DNA from: Paenibacillus kyungheensis
GTDB lineage: Bacteria > Bacillota > Bacilli > Paenibacillales > Paenibacillaceae
Assembly (NCBI RefSeq): GCF_028606985.1
Contig: NZ_CP117416.1
Location: 1,154,001-1,218,000, forward strand
DNA: 64,000 nt
Reading direction: 5' to 3'
Under the pieces are notes generated by a model. The model was not told the origin of the DNA. It searched no databases and saw only the letters and a list, made by a program, of their open reading frames with translations. A program made the translations under genes and the position numbers. This document shows, piece by piece, positions 9,120 to 17,373 of this stretch; position 1 is the first letter of the stretch; every line of letters starts with the position of its first letter.

Positions 9120-10166
9120 ATGAAGAAGCGTTTAATGTTCGTAATTACTATGGTTATGGTGTTCGCATTATTAGCAGCATGTAGTTCTGGTAGGTCTAAT
9201 TCCGAACAATCAGCATCCAATGGTAGCAGTGCTGAAGGCACAGGTAAAAAGTTAAAAATGGCTCTTGTTCTTCCAGAAGAAATAGGGGTTAATCAGTTCT
9301 TCGTACAAATGGATGAAGGTTTCCAAAAAGCAGGTAAAGAGTTTGGTGTAGAGACAAAAACAATCCAATCTTCTGACCCGACAGCATTTGAACAAAATAT
9401 GCGTGCAACAGTAGCCGAAGATTATGATCTGATTATTACAGCAACGTTCCAAGCTGAAGATGTGTTGAAGCAAGTTGCAGAAGAAAATCCAGACAAATCA
9501 TTTGCTATTATTGATACAACGGTTGATCTTCCTAACGTACGTAGCGTAGGATTCCGTGAATATGAAGCTTCTTATTTATTAGGAGCAGCAGCAGGACTAG
9601 CGACCAAAACCAATGTTGTTGGTATGGTAGCGGCACAAGATGTACCTTTGCTTAAAAAATACAGTGAAGGCTTCAAAGAAGGATTAGCATCTGTGAACCC
9701 TAAAGCGAAATTTTTAATTGGTTATGTAGGTAGCTTTAACGATCCAGCTAAAGCGAAAGAATTAGCATTGGTACAATACGGTCAAGGTGCTGACTTTGTC
9801 GCAGGAGCATCAGCAACAAGTGATCTAGGTGTATTTGAAGCAGCGAAAGAGAAAAACTTGTACACATCTGGTCAAGATACAGATCGCACTGTAGAAGATC
9901 CAGATCATGTTGTATTGTCTCAATTAAAAGGTACAGATGCAGTTGCTTATGAGACTGTAAAAGACTTTGTAGATGGTAACTTCAAATTCGGTACTACAGC
10001 ATATGGATTGAAAGAAAAAGGTGTAGGTCTTACTTTTGTAACCACAGACAGCACATCGAAGCTTAGTCCATTTATCGGAGAAGAAGTTGTGAATAAAGTG
10101 AAAAAAATCAGCGATGATATTATCGCTGGCAAAATCGTTGTCAAAAACCCGTTAGAACAAAAATAA
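9120..10166 (+). CDS. BMP-family nucleoside-binding lipoprotein
   Basis: A 348-residue protein with a lipoprotein signal peptide (lipobox LLAAC, near residue 21) followed by the basic membrane protein/PnrA-like fold: GVNQFFVQMDEGFQKAGKEF, SFAIIDTTVDLPNVRSVGFREYEASYLLGAAAGL, GYVGSFNDPAKAKELALVQYGQGADFV. Characterised relatives (PnrA, the BmpA-NupABC and YufN systems) bind purine or pyrimidine nucleosides. It is the first gene of an operon with an ATPase and two permeases. A hairpin between this gene and the ATPase gene would let the binding protein be made in excess. The ribosome site is GGGGA at 9105-9109. Confidence 0.88.
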   Translation: MKKRLMFVITMVMVFALLAACSSGRSNSEQSASNGSSAEGTGKKLKMALVLPEEIGVNQFFVQMDEGFQKAGKEFGVETKTIQSSDPTAFEQNMRATVAEDYDLIITATFQAEDVLKQVAEENPDKSFAIIDTTVDLPNVRSVGFREYEASYLLGAAAGLATKTNVVGMVAAQDVPLLKKYSEGFKEGLASVNPKAKFLIGYVGSFNDPAKAKELALVQYGQGADFVAGASATSDLGVFEAAKEKNLYTSGQDTDRTVEDPDHVVLSQLKGTDAVAYETVKDFVDGNFKFGTTAYGLKEKGVGLTFVTTDSTSKLSPFIGEEVVNKVKKISDDIIAGKIVVKNPLEQK

Positions 10167-10198
10167 GACATACAATTGATAAGCACGGCAAGTTGATC

Positions 10199-10232
10199 AA
10201 CCGGCTGCTATACCGAGCAGCCGGTTTTGTTG
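10199..10232 (+). terminator. Intra-operon attenuating terminator after the binding-protein gene
   Basis: AACCGGCTGCT pairs perfectly with AGCAGCCGGTT around a seven-base loop, followed by an interrupted T-tract (TTGTTGTT). The weak T-tract suggests partial readthrough into the ATPase and permease genes. Confidence 0.75.
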
Positions 10233-10274
10233 TTATCTGATGTACATTGTAATCTGGAATGGAGGTTTATACCG

Positions 10275-11783
10275 ATGACGTTGTTATTAGAAATGAAAAA
10301 TATAACCAAAAAGTATGGAGATTTTACGGCGAATCATAATATCAATTTTGATGTGCGTAAAGGTGAAATTCATGCTTTAGTCGGTGAAAATGGTGCAGGT
10401 AAAACGACCTTAATGCGCATGTTATATGGCATGGAAGAACCGACTTCCGGTAGCATTACGATCAATGGAAAAGAAGTTCATTTTCACGATCCATCCGAAG
10501 CGATTCGTCAAGGCATTGGCATGGTGCATCAACATTTTATGTTATTTCCAAGCTTTACACTGGCTGAAAATATCGTAATCGGTGGAGAGCCAAAGCGAAG
10601 TGGATTATTTGATCGCAAAGCGGCGGCAGATAAAGTGAACGAACTGGGGCAAATGTATGGAATGCCTGTCGATCCGTGGCGCAAAGCAGGCGATTGTCCG
10701 CTAGGTATTCAGCAGCGAACCGAGATTTTGAAAGTGTTGTATCAAGGAGCTGATGTGATTATTCTGGATGAGCCTACAGGTGTGCTAACGCCTAGTGAAG
10801 TCAAAGAATTGTTACAGTCGATCAAACGTCTAGCGGCGCAGGGCAAAAGCTTTATTTTAATTACACATAAGCTACATGAAGTGATGGAAGCGGCAGATCG
10901 AATTACGGTATTGCGAGATGGTGTAGTCACCGGACATATGGAATCCAATACAACTGATGAAGAGCAAATTTCTCGTCTGATGGTAGGACGTGATCTGATT
11001 CCGATGAGTCGTGTTGCTAATGAACCGGGAGCCTCTGTTATGCATGTGCAAAATGTAACACTTGCAGGAGCTAAAGGCGCCAAGCCGTTATTGGACAATA
11101 TTACATTAACGGTACGTCAGGGTGAGATTGTCGGGATTGCAGGCATTTCAGGCAATGGCCAATCTGAATTACTACAGGTGATATCAGGGCTTGTACAACC
11201 AGACAGTGGCATTGTCGAACTGAACGGCAAAGATGTAACTGGAGAGTCTGTACGTGCAATTCGTGAACAAGGAATGGCACATATTCCAGAAGATCGCTAT
11301 ATGTGGGGAGCTTCGCGTGAAGCCACTGTGCTAGATAATGGACTGATGGGGCATCAACACCAATACAAAAAAGGTGGTCTGATCCAGCGTCACAAACTTC
11401 GTAAAGTTGTAGATGGATGGGTACAGCGCTTTTCAATCAAAACAGGATCACTGGATACGCAAGCACAATTCCTATCCGGTGGTAATTTACAGAAATTAAT
11501 TGCAGCTCGTGAATTTGCTCAAAATAAACCATTTCTGATTGCAGCCGAGCCTACACGGGGTGTCGATGTAGGGGCTATGGAGACGATTCATGGTGAACTG
11601 CTAGCTAAATGTAAAGCAGGAGATGGCATTTTGCTAGTCTCTTCCGAGTTAACAGAAATTCTTACATTATCCGATCGGATTCTGGTCATGTATGAAGGTG
11701 CCATTGCAGGAGAATTATCTGCGGCAGAAGCGACCGAAGAACAGATTAGTCTATTGATGGCAGGAGGGAAGCGCAAACTATGA
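10275..11783 (+). CDS. Nucleoside ABC importer ATPase with two nucleotide-binding domains
   Basis: ATG 10275 lies eight bases after TGGAGGT; an upstream in-frame start would add non-family residues. The 502-residue protein has two ATP-binding cassettes in tandem. The first has Walker A GENGAGKTT (residue 37) and Walker B VIILDEPTGVLTP, but a degenerate signature (LGIQQR). The second has a degenerate Walker A (GISGNGQSE, about residue 290), a good LSGGNLQK signature (about 401) and LIAAEPTRGVDVGA. This asymmetry is normal for the BMP/NupO and ribose-type families. It powers the permeases encoded immediately downstream; the stop overlaps the next start by four bases. Confidence 0.9.
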   Translation: MTLLLEMKNITKKYGDFTANHNINFDVRKGEIHALVGENGAGKTTLMRMLYGMEEPTSGSITINGKEVHFHDPSEAIRQGIGMVHQHFMLFPSFTLAENIVIGGEPKRSGLFDRKAAADKVNELGQMYGMPVDPWRKAGDCPLGIQQRTEILKVLYQGADVIILDEPTGVLTPSEVKELLQSIKRLAAQGKSFILITHKLHEVMEAADRITVLRDGVVTGHMESNTTDEEQISRLMVGRDLIPMSRVANEPGASVMHVQNVTLAGAKGAKPLLDNITLTVRQGEIVGIAGISGNGQSELLQVISGLVQPDSGIVELNGKDVTGESVRAIREQGMAHIPEDRYMWGASREATVLDNGLMGHQHQYKKGGLIQRHKLRKVVDGWVQRFSIKTGSLDTQAQFLSGGNLQKLIAAREFAQNKPFLIAAEPTRGVDVGAMETIHGELLAKCKAGDGILLVSSELTEILTLSDRILVMYEGAIAGELSAAEATEEQISLLMAGGKRKL

Positions 11784-12829
11784 CCAGACTGAAACGAAAT
11801 CTTTTGGCGCTTCTACAACCGATTATAGCGGTAATCATTGGATTGCTAGCAGGCGCAATTGCAATTATATTGTTAGGCGATTCTGTTATTGATACGTACC
11901 GCGAAATGTGGAATGGTGCTTTCGGAAGCTTTTACTTTTTAACCAATACATTAACACGGGCTACGCCGATTATTTTGACAGGACTAGGTGTCGCTCTGGC
12001 TTTCCGCGCGGGATTCTTTAATATGGGTTCAACCGGGCAGATGGTATTAGGAGGACTTGCGGCGGCAATTACCGCTCTATATTTACCGGGACCGGGTTGG
12101 ATGGTATTGATCGTGTCTCTAGTCGTAGGAATGGCGATTGGTGGTCTATGGTCGTTATTCGCAGGGTATATGGATGCCAAGTTCGGTATTAACCTTTTAA
12201 TATCGACATTATTACTGAACTATATCGCTTCGTTATTTGCAGGCTATATGGTTGCTTTTCCGTTAAAAGATCAAAGTGGTTCAGCCGCTATGGCACAGAC
12301 ACCTATGATTGATAAAAGTATCTGGTTACCCAAACTATTTTCCGGTATGAGTCTACATGCTGGTTTTATTTTAGCGATTGTTGCGGCAATTGCTTTGTAC
12401 ATTTTTATTCAAAAAAGTGTATCTGGTTATGAGATTCGGATGCTGGGGAACAATCCTTTTTTCGCGGCTTATGGTGGTGTGAAAAGAGGTCGGATGATGG
12501 TGGTAGCGATGTTAACAAGCGGTGCACTCGCCGGGCTTGCAGGTGCTGGCGAAGTATTGGGTACACAGCATCGTTATTTGGACGGTGCACTTGCTTCCGC
12601 AGATTATGGATGGAGCGGTATTATGGCGACATTGCTAGCCTCGTCTAATCCGTTAGGAACAGCTGTAGCAGGAATATTACTAGCCGCCTTACAAACAGGT
12701 GCGATGGGTGTAGAACGTAACACGAATGTACCGCTAGAGGTGGCTAGTGTGATTCAAGCGGTGTTGACACTATTTGTATCGGCACGATTTGGCTATGCGT
12801 TCCTCAAACGCAGAAAGGAGAAGAAATAA
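11780..12829 (+). CDS. Nucleoside ABC importer permease 1
   Basis: A 349-residue polytopic membrane protein of the BPD_transp_2 family (NupP/YufP-like). Recognisable segments are TRATPIILTGLGVALAFRAG, FNMGSTGQMVLGGLAA, FGINLLISTLLLNYIASLF and GNNPFFAAYGGVKRGRMM. It overlaps the ATPase gene by four bases (ATGA) and the next permease by one, so the three are translationally coupled. Together with the BMP lipoprotein it forms a complete nucleoside uptake system. Confidence 0.9.
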   Translation: MTRLKRNLLALLQPIIAVIIGLLAGAIAIILLGDSVIDTYREMWNGAFGSFYFLTNTLTRATPIILTGLGVALAFRAGFFNMGSTGQMVLGGLAAAITALYLPGPGWMVLIVSLVVGMAIGGLWSLFAGYMDAKFGINLLISTLLLNYIASLFAGYMVAFPLKDQSGSAAMAQTPMIDKSIWLPKLFSGMSLHAGFILAIVAAIALYIFIQKSVSGYEIRMLGNNPFFAAYGGVKRGRMMVVAMLTSGALAGLAGAGEVLGTQHRYLDGALASADYGWSGIMATLLASSNPLGTAVAGILLAALQTGAMGVERNTNVPLEVASVIQAVLTLFVSARFGYAFLKRRKEKK

Positions 12830-13752
12830 TGGATCAGTTATTCGATGTGTCTTTATTTAATTCCATGTTGCGTATTGTGACGCCTATTCTTCTCGCCGCT
12901 CTAGGTGGAGCGATCTGTGCCCGGGTTGGACTGTTTAACGTAGGGTTAGAAGGTCTGGTATTGATTGGAGCCTTTTCTGCTATTTTAGGAAATCACTTGC
13001 TTGGCAATGTATGGTTGGCGATTATTTTTGCTATTTTATGTGTGATGTTATTCTCGCTGATCTTTGCATATATTAGTATTAATTTGAGGGCAAATGTGAT
13101 TGTTGTCGGGATCTCGATGAACTTTTTAGCGGCAGGATTAACGACCTTTTGTCTGCGAGCGATCTTCGATGTAAAAGGCGCTTATTATGATAAAAATATG
13201 ATGGGCTTACCCAAATGGGATATTCCTGTTATCAAAGATATTCCGGTATTAGGCGGAATCGTATCCGGTCATTCACCACTTGTTTATTTAGCTTTTTTTG
13301 CAGCGATTCTGATGCAAATCTATCTATTCAAAACAGTCAGTGGATTCCGCTTACGTGCCGCAGGTGAAAATCCTATAGCTGCTCAAAGTCTGGGTATTCC
13401 TGTGCGTCGTATTCAATATGGAGCAGTATTGATGTCAGGAGTATTATGTGGTCTGGCAGGAGCACAATTATCGCTAGGACAGGTCACGATGTTCACCGAA
13501 GGAATGACCGCAGGTCGTGGATTTATCGCTTTAGTTGCTACGATGTTAGGGCAATCCAATCCGATTGGTGTGGTCGCTTCTAGCTTGCTATTTGGCTTTA
13601 TGGATGCCTTTAGTATTCGTCTGCAAGGCTTTGCGTTACCTGCTCAATTTACACAGATGTTACCGTATATTGTGACACTGGTGGCGATGTTCTTTTTCAA
13701 AGATCGCAGTTATCTTAAAGATGCTCAACGTGCTAACGGAAGCTCGCGTTAA
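12829..13752 (+). CDS. Nucleoside ABC importer permease 2
   Basis: A 307-residue membrane protein of the same BPD_transp_2 family (NupQ/YufQ-like): LAALGGAICARVGLFNVGLEGLVLIGAFSA, AGENPIAAQSLGIPVRRIQY, MLGQSNPIGVVASSLLFGFMDA. Its start codon shares one base with the previous stop, and AAAGGAG lies just upstream. It is the last transporter component; the next gene is 99 bases downstream in the same direction. Confidence 0.9.
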   Translation: MDQLFDVSLFNSMLRIVTPILLAALGGAICARVGLFNVGLEGLVLIGAFSAILGNHLLGNVWLAIIFAILCVMLFSLIFAYISINLRANVIVVGISMNFLAAGLTTFCLRAIFDVKGAYYDKNMMGLPKWDIPVIKDIPVLGGIVSGHSPLVYLAFFAAILMQIYLFKTVSGFRLRAAGENPIAAQSLGIPVRRIQYGAVLMSGVLCGLAGAQLSLGQVTMFTEGMTAGRGFIALVATMLGQSNPIGVVASSLLFGFMDAFSIRLQGFALPAQFTQMLPYIVTLVAMFFFKDRSYLKDAQRANGSSR

Positions 13753-13851
13753 TAGTAAGACTGAAATATGTATTTAAGATTGAAGTATGTATTAATACAG
13801 CCAAAGAAATGCTATAGAGAGAACGTAATCTGATCAAAAGGAGGGTATCCA

Positions 13852-14526
13852 GTGAAAAATAAAGCGGAACGCATCAAAAATGCCAAAGTACCATTATCTA
13901 AAAATCTAGGAGTCGATCAGGCAGATCGTTTACCACCAGGACAATTTTTAACCGAAACGTTTCCGATATTGCATGAAGGCGATGTACCTGATGTAGACAC
14001 AGATACATGGCAGTTGAAGATTTTCGGTGAGGTTGAGCAAGAACAGACATTTTCATATACAGATTTGCTGAATTTGCCTAAAGTACAGATGACTAGCGAT
14101 ATCCATTGTGTGACGCGCTGGTCAAAATTTGATACGCTGTGGGAAGGTGTACGCTTTCGTGATCTGCTAGACGTATTGCAGGTGAAGCCAGAAGCACAAT
14201 ATGTGATGGTACATGGTGGTAATGATTACGAGACCAATGTTCCACTGGCGGACCTATTGTCTGACAATGTATTGCTAGCGTATCATTATGATCATAAGCC
14301 ACTGACACCCAAGCATGGATATCCTGTGCGTCTGGTGGTACCACATCTGTACTTTTGGAAAAGTGCGAAGTGGATTACAGGGCTTGAATTTATGAAAGAA
14401 GACCGCCCCGGATTCTGGGAACAAAATGGTTTTCATAATGAAGCCGATCCCTTTGCAGAACAACGTTTCTCTGGTGAAGCTTTGCCGATACCGGAAGATG
14501 AATGGACAAAAAAGGAGTTTGATTAA
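13852..14526 (+). CDS. Sulfite-oxidase-like molybdopterin-dependent oxidoreductase (YuiH family)
   Basis: A 224-residue protein starting at GTG 13852 after AAAAGGAGGG. It matches the oxidoreductase molybdopterin-binding domain: LTETFPILHEGDVPDVDTDT near the N-terminus, the molybdenum-ligand Cys context DIHCVTRWSKFDTLWEGVRF (about residues 83-102), YETNVPLADLL, GYPVRLVVPHLYFWKSAKWI. There is no signal peptide and no dimerisation domain, as in the short YuiH-like proteins whose substrate is unknown. It sits between the nucleoside importer and the nucleoside phosphorylase, an unusual setting for a Moco enzyme. Confidence 0.85.
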   Translation: MKNKAERIKNAKVPLSKNLGVDQADRLPPGQFLTETFPILHEGDVPDVDTDTWQLKIFGEVEQEQTFSYTDLLNLPKVQMTSDIHCVTRWSKFDTLWEGVRFRDLLDVLQVKPEAQYVMVHGGNDYETNVPLADLLSDNVLLAYHYDHKPLTPKHGYPVRLVVPHLYFWKSAKWITGLEFMKEDRPGFWEQNGFHNEADPFAEQRFSGEALPIPEDEWTKKEFD

Positions 14527-14530
14527 TTCA

Positions 14531-15259
14531 ATGTTAATGCCTATTTTGCAAATCAATAGTGAAGATGTACCTGAATACGCGATTGTCTGCGGTGATCCTA
14601 AGCGTGCGGCTCATATCGCTTCATTGTTAGACAATACAAGGGAATTAGCATTTAGCCGTGAATATCGTAGCTTTGTCGGTACACGAGATGGCATTGAATT
14701 GGCTGTTGTTAGTCATGGCGTAGGTTCTCCTGGAGCAGCCGTTTGTTTTGAGGAATTGATTCGTGCAGGGGTCAAAACGATTATTCGTGTTGGTACAGCA
14801 GGTTCGTATTCTGCCGATCATCCAGCAGGTAGCTTAATCGTCAGTACAGCAGCCGTACGTACTGATGGATTAACTCGCCAACTGGTTCCCGAAGCATTCC
14901 CTGCGGTTGCCGATAGTGAAGTAACCGAAGCATTATATCAAGCAGCACGCCAAAGTGAAGGTATTGTGCAAAAAGGAATCACTGTTACATTGGATGTCTT
15001 TTTCAACGGGGTAGAAGAATTCCCGCACAAAAAGTATAAACAAGCCGGTGCTTTAGCTGTAGAAATGGAAATCTCTGCATTGTATATTATCGCTTCGCTT
15101 CGCGGTATTCGTGCAGGAGCAATTGTAGCTTTGGATGGTTATGCTGATGCTGATCTAGCAGAAGAATACGATCCTAATACAGATACTGTAGCGAACGCAG
15201 TCAAACGTGAGATCGAAGCGGCAATTCAAGCAACAGTACAACTTGCAAAACGTGGATAA
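14531..15259 (+). CDS. Nucleoside phosphorylase (PNP/UDP family 1)
   Basis: A 242-residue protein beginning MLMPILQINSEDVPEYAIVC. The GGAG at 14514-14517 inside the end of the previous gene is the only ribosome site, 13 bases away, so a start slightly downstream cannot be excluded. Family motifs are clear: GDPKRAAHIASLLD (phosphate-binding), FSREYRSFVGT, VSHGVGSPGAAVCFEELI, IIRVGTAGSY and the ribose-binding Glu in AVEMEISALY. It would cleave imported nucleosides to base plus ribose-1-phosphate, a natural partner for the upstream importer. Base specificity (uridine versus purine) cannot be decided by eye. Confidence 0.85.
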   Translation: MLMPILQINSEDVPEYAIVCGDPKRAAHIASLLDNTRELAFSREYRSFVGTRDGIELAVVSHGVGSPGAAVCFEELIRAGVKTIIRVGTAGSYSADHPAGSLIVSTAAVRTDGLTRQLVPEAFPAVADSEVTEALYQAARQSEGIVQKGITVTLDVFFNGVEEFPHKKYKQAGALAVEMEISALYIIASLRGIRAGAIVALDGYADADLAEEYDPNTDTVANAVKREIEAAIQATVQLAKRG

Positions 15260-15344
15260 ATAAGTAATTTTACTTCCTCCAAATAATTCATAGTAATATA
15301 TTTATATTTTTGTGTTGTAAATATGAGTCGAAAAATTATATTTA

Positions 15345-15388
15345 TAAAAAATCCCCCTTCTTTTTATGAAAGAAGGGGGATTTTTTTA
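15345..15388. terminator. Bidirectional terminator between the phosphorylase and DUF3037 genes
   Basis: AAAAAATCCCCCTTCTTT pairs with AAAGAAGGGGGATTTTTT, giving T-tracts on both strands between two convergent genes. Confidence 0.9.
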
Positions 15389-15396
15389 TTATTTTA

Positions 15397-16248
15397 TTAT
15401 CTGGTTTCTTGTATCTCTTGAGTCATATTATCAGCAAATCGAATTATTTCGTCCCTTTCTTTTCCTTCAACTGTATTAGTTATTTCTTTTAAGATATTAA
15501 TTGCAGTTTTTACATTTTTATTTGAAGATTTCCCAGTATAAATAAAAGTGATAAGATCACAATCTTCCTGATGTCCTCCAAATAATTCATAGTTATTGAT
15601 TTTTTTTATTTTCTCAAAATTATATATCCATTCTTTAGCAATACTTGGAGCATTAGTACTTCCTTTTTCTGTATAATCAAAAGAAAAAGTTTTGATGATT
15701 TTTGTTCTATTATTAGAATGATATAAATAATCTAATTCTATTTCTTGTGGACCAATATCAATTTTAATATTTCTTTGTAATTCATTAAGTACATTATTAT
15801 TTACTAGAATTCTATTCATTAAGCTTTTAACTTCATCATCAGTTATTCTTGACTTCTTTTTATTGTCAAAATAAACATATGTTTTAAACAAATCATTTAA
15901 ATCTTCTTCAATATTAAGAGTGAAAAAAGAATTTGTAGGAGAAAATTGTATTTGATTAGCATAATAAAAGGTTTTTTTCTCTAGAAAATTTATATCAGCT
16001 AGTTCATTTTCAGAAGGTCCTGAGATTGTACTTTTTGTAAAACTTTCTTTTATCCCATCTAAAACAATTTTTAAAAATTTAATATCTACTTCATCATCAA
16101 AAGCATGAACCCTTTTAAAGTTTTTAGTTAATTTAAATTCAGTATGTTTAAGTTCTGGAGAATGAAAAACTATTCCAATATTTATAAATTCTTCTCTTAT
16201 TTCATCAGGAACATATCTTATGACAGAATATTTAAATAGGTGAGACAT
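15397..16248 (-). CDS. DUF3037 family protein, partner of the HipA-like kinase
   Basis: A 283-residue protein whose N-terminus (LFKYSVIRYVPDEIREEFINIGIVFHSP) matches the DUF3037 family. This family is often encoded beside HipA-like kinases; its function is unknown. The start follows the kinase stop by one base, and its GGAGGA ribosome site lies in the last codons of the kinase gene, so the two are coupled. The gene is much more AT-rich than the metabolic genes on either side, with long runs of A and T, which suggests acquisition by transfer. Fission into the terminator at 15345 closes the two-gene transcript. Confidence 0.8.
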   Translation of the reverse strand: MSHLFKYSVIRYVPDEIREEFINIGIVFHSPELKHTEFKLTKNFKRVHAFDDEVDIKFLKIVLDGIKESFTKSTISGPSENELADINFLEKKTFYYANQIQFSPTNSFFTLNIEEDLNDLFKTYVYFDNKKKSRITDDEVKSLMNRILVNNNVLNELQRNIKIDIGPQEIELDYLYHSNNRTKIIKTFSFDYTEKGSTNAPSIAKEWIYNFEKIKKINNYELFGGHQEDCDLITFIYTGKSSNKNVKTAINILKEITNTVEGKERDEIIRFADNMTQEIQETR

Positions 16249-16249
16249 C

Positions 16250-17059
16250 TCAGAGTCCTCCTTTCCAACTAGGCAGATTGTTTTTTAATAAAGGTAAAGT
16301 TTCCTCAATACGTTCTTTTCGATCACAAAGATAATTATTTAATGATAATTTGTCATCAGGACTGAGCAACCATTCGTTAGGAACACTATTAATGATATTC
16401 CAAATTTGATCAGTTGTCATTGTTTTTAATTTCTCTAAAATAGAATTAAATGGATTATAACCTTTGACATATGGGACAAGTTTACGGTAAACATGTCCAT
16501 TGAGATTCAATAATGTAAAAGGTTCACCAATTCTTTGATTTAGCTGACTTGCTTCCCAAATAGTTCCAAGATCAAAAGCATGAGTATGATCTAATATGAT
16601 TATTTTCTTTTGTTGAGGATCAAACAAAAGGTTTCCACCGTTATTATCTCTATCGCTATTGCATATAAATAAATCAAAGATAAGTAATTCAGCAATAATT
16701 TCGATGTTAATCGCCTCATTCAACATAGAACCAAGTTCTATTGGGTAAGCTTTTTTTAACTTTAAGCATCCAAAATGGACTCCTGGCAGTATATCGCTAC
16801 CAATGTGTTCTTTCAATTTCTGACCATACATAGAACAAAATTCTTCTGTTAGATGTATTAATACAGGCTTTGGTATTGGCAATTGTAGCAAAAGAGCTAA
16901 CTCTGAACAAATGTATTCGTTAACAATAGCTTTAATACCTTGAGGATTTTCTTTAAATTTAACAGCATAGGTTTGACCATCTTCACAGTTAATATAATAT
17001 GGCAATGTAGAACCATTTTTTATAGGATTCATAATTCTATTGGCTTTTAATGTATCCAT
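16250..17059 (-). CDS. HipA-like protein kinase, short form without HipB
   Basis: A 269-residue protein with the kinase core of HipA proteins: ATP-lysine context YAVKFK (Lys 34), catalytic segment CNSDRDNNGGNLLF (Asp 136, Asp 138, Asn 143) and metal-binding IILDHTHAF (Asp 157). Classical HipA toxins are about 440 residues and are encoded after the DNA-binding antitoxin HipB. Here the protein is much shorter, no HipB gene is present, and the partner is DUF3037. HipA kinases phosphorylate translation-related proteins; the target here is unknown. The start follows GGAGG by six bases. Low G+C suggests transfer. It could be a toxin, a defence component or a regulatory kinase. Confidence 0.78.
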   Translation of the reverse strand: MDTLKANRIMNPIKNGSTLPYYINCEDGQTYAVKFKENPQGIKAIVNEYICSELALLLQLPIPKPVLIHLTEEFCSMYGQKLKEHIGSDILPGVHFGCLKLKKAYPIELGSMLNEAINIEIIAELLIFDLFICNSDRDNNGGNLLFDPQQKKIIILDHTHAFDLGTIWEASQLNQRIGEPFTLLNLNGHVYRKLVPYVKGYNPFNSILEKLKTMTTDQIWNIINSVPNEWLLSPDDKLSLNNYLCDRKERIEETLPLLKNNLPSWKGGL

Positions 17060-17073
17060 TTAAATCCTCCAAA

Positions 17074-17093
17074 ATTTATGTATAAACATAAAT
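17074..17093 (-). promoter_or_regulatory. Inverted repeat in the HipA-like kinase leader
   Basis: ATTTATG and CATAAAT form perfect seven-base arms around six bases, just upstream of the GGAGG of the kinase gene. It could be an operator for autoregulation, or chance in AT-rich DNA. Confidence 0.35.
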
Positions 17094-17285
17094 ATAATAA
17101 TGACAAATTTAATTACAGTAAGGTTATCAAATATGCTAAAAATTAATAGTGTTATTTATAATATACAATATGATGATCGAAATAAAAACTGAACATACTA
17201 TAGTATATTTCATACAAAATTAATCTTAGTACAAAAACAAATAAAAACCTGCCCTCAAGCATACAGCCATCCTCCACCTTTTACA

Positions 17286-17300
17286 ATTAAAGCGTTTTCT
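17286..17300 (+). promoter_or_regulatory. cre-like site upstream of the sugar-sensing operon
   Basis: ATTAAAGCGTTTTCT matches the cre consensus except for one core position (T in place of G). It lies 74 bases before the start codon of the sugar-binding protein. Confidence 0.45.
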
Positions 17301-17302
17301 TA

Positions 17303-17339
17303 ACTCTTGATTTGAGTTATATTAGATCATATCAAGAGT
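17303..17339 (+). promoter_or_regulatory. Spaced inverted repeat before the sugar-sensing operon
   Basis: ACTCTTGAT (17303-17311) and ATCAAGAGT (17331-17339) are perfect nine-base arms 19 bases apart, between the cre-like site and the ribosome site. No T-tract follows, so it is not a terminator; it may be a regulator site or a leader hairpin. Confidence 0.4.
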
Positions 17340-17373
17340 GGTCAGTGACATGATCTGGAGGGAATATAGAAGT

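Noticed and set aside
11101-11436. Antisense frames inside the importer ATPase and permease genes
   Set aside because: They are shadows of strongly recognised genes and have no ribosome sites.
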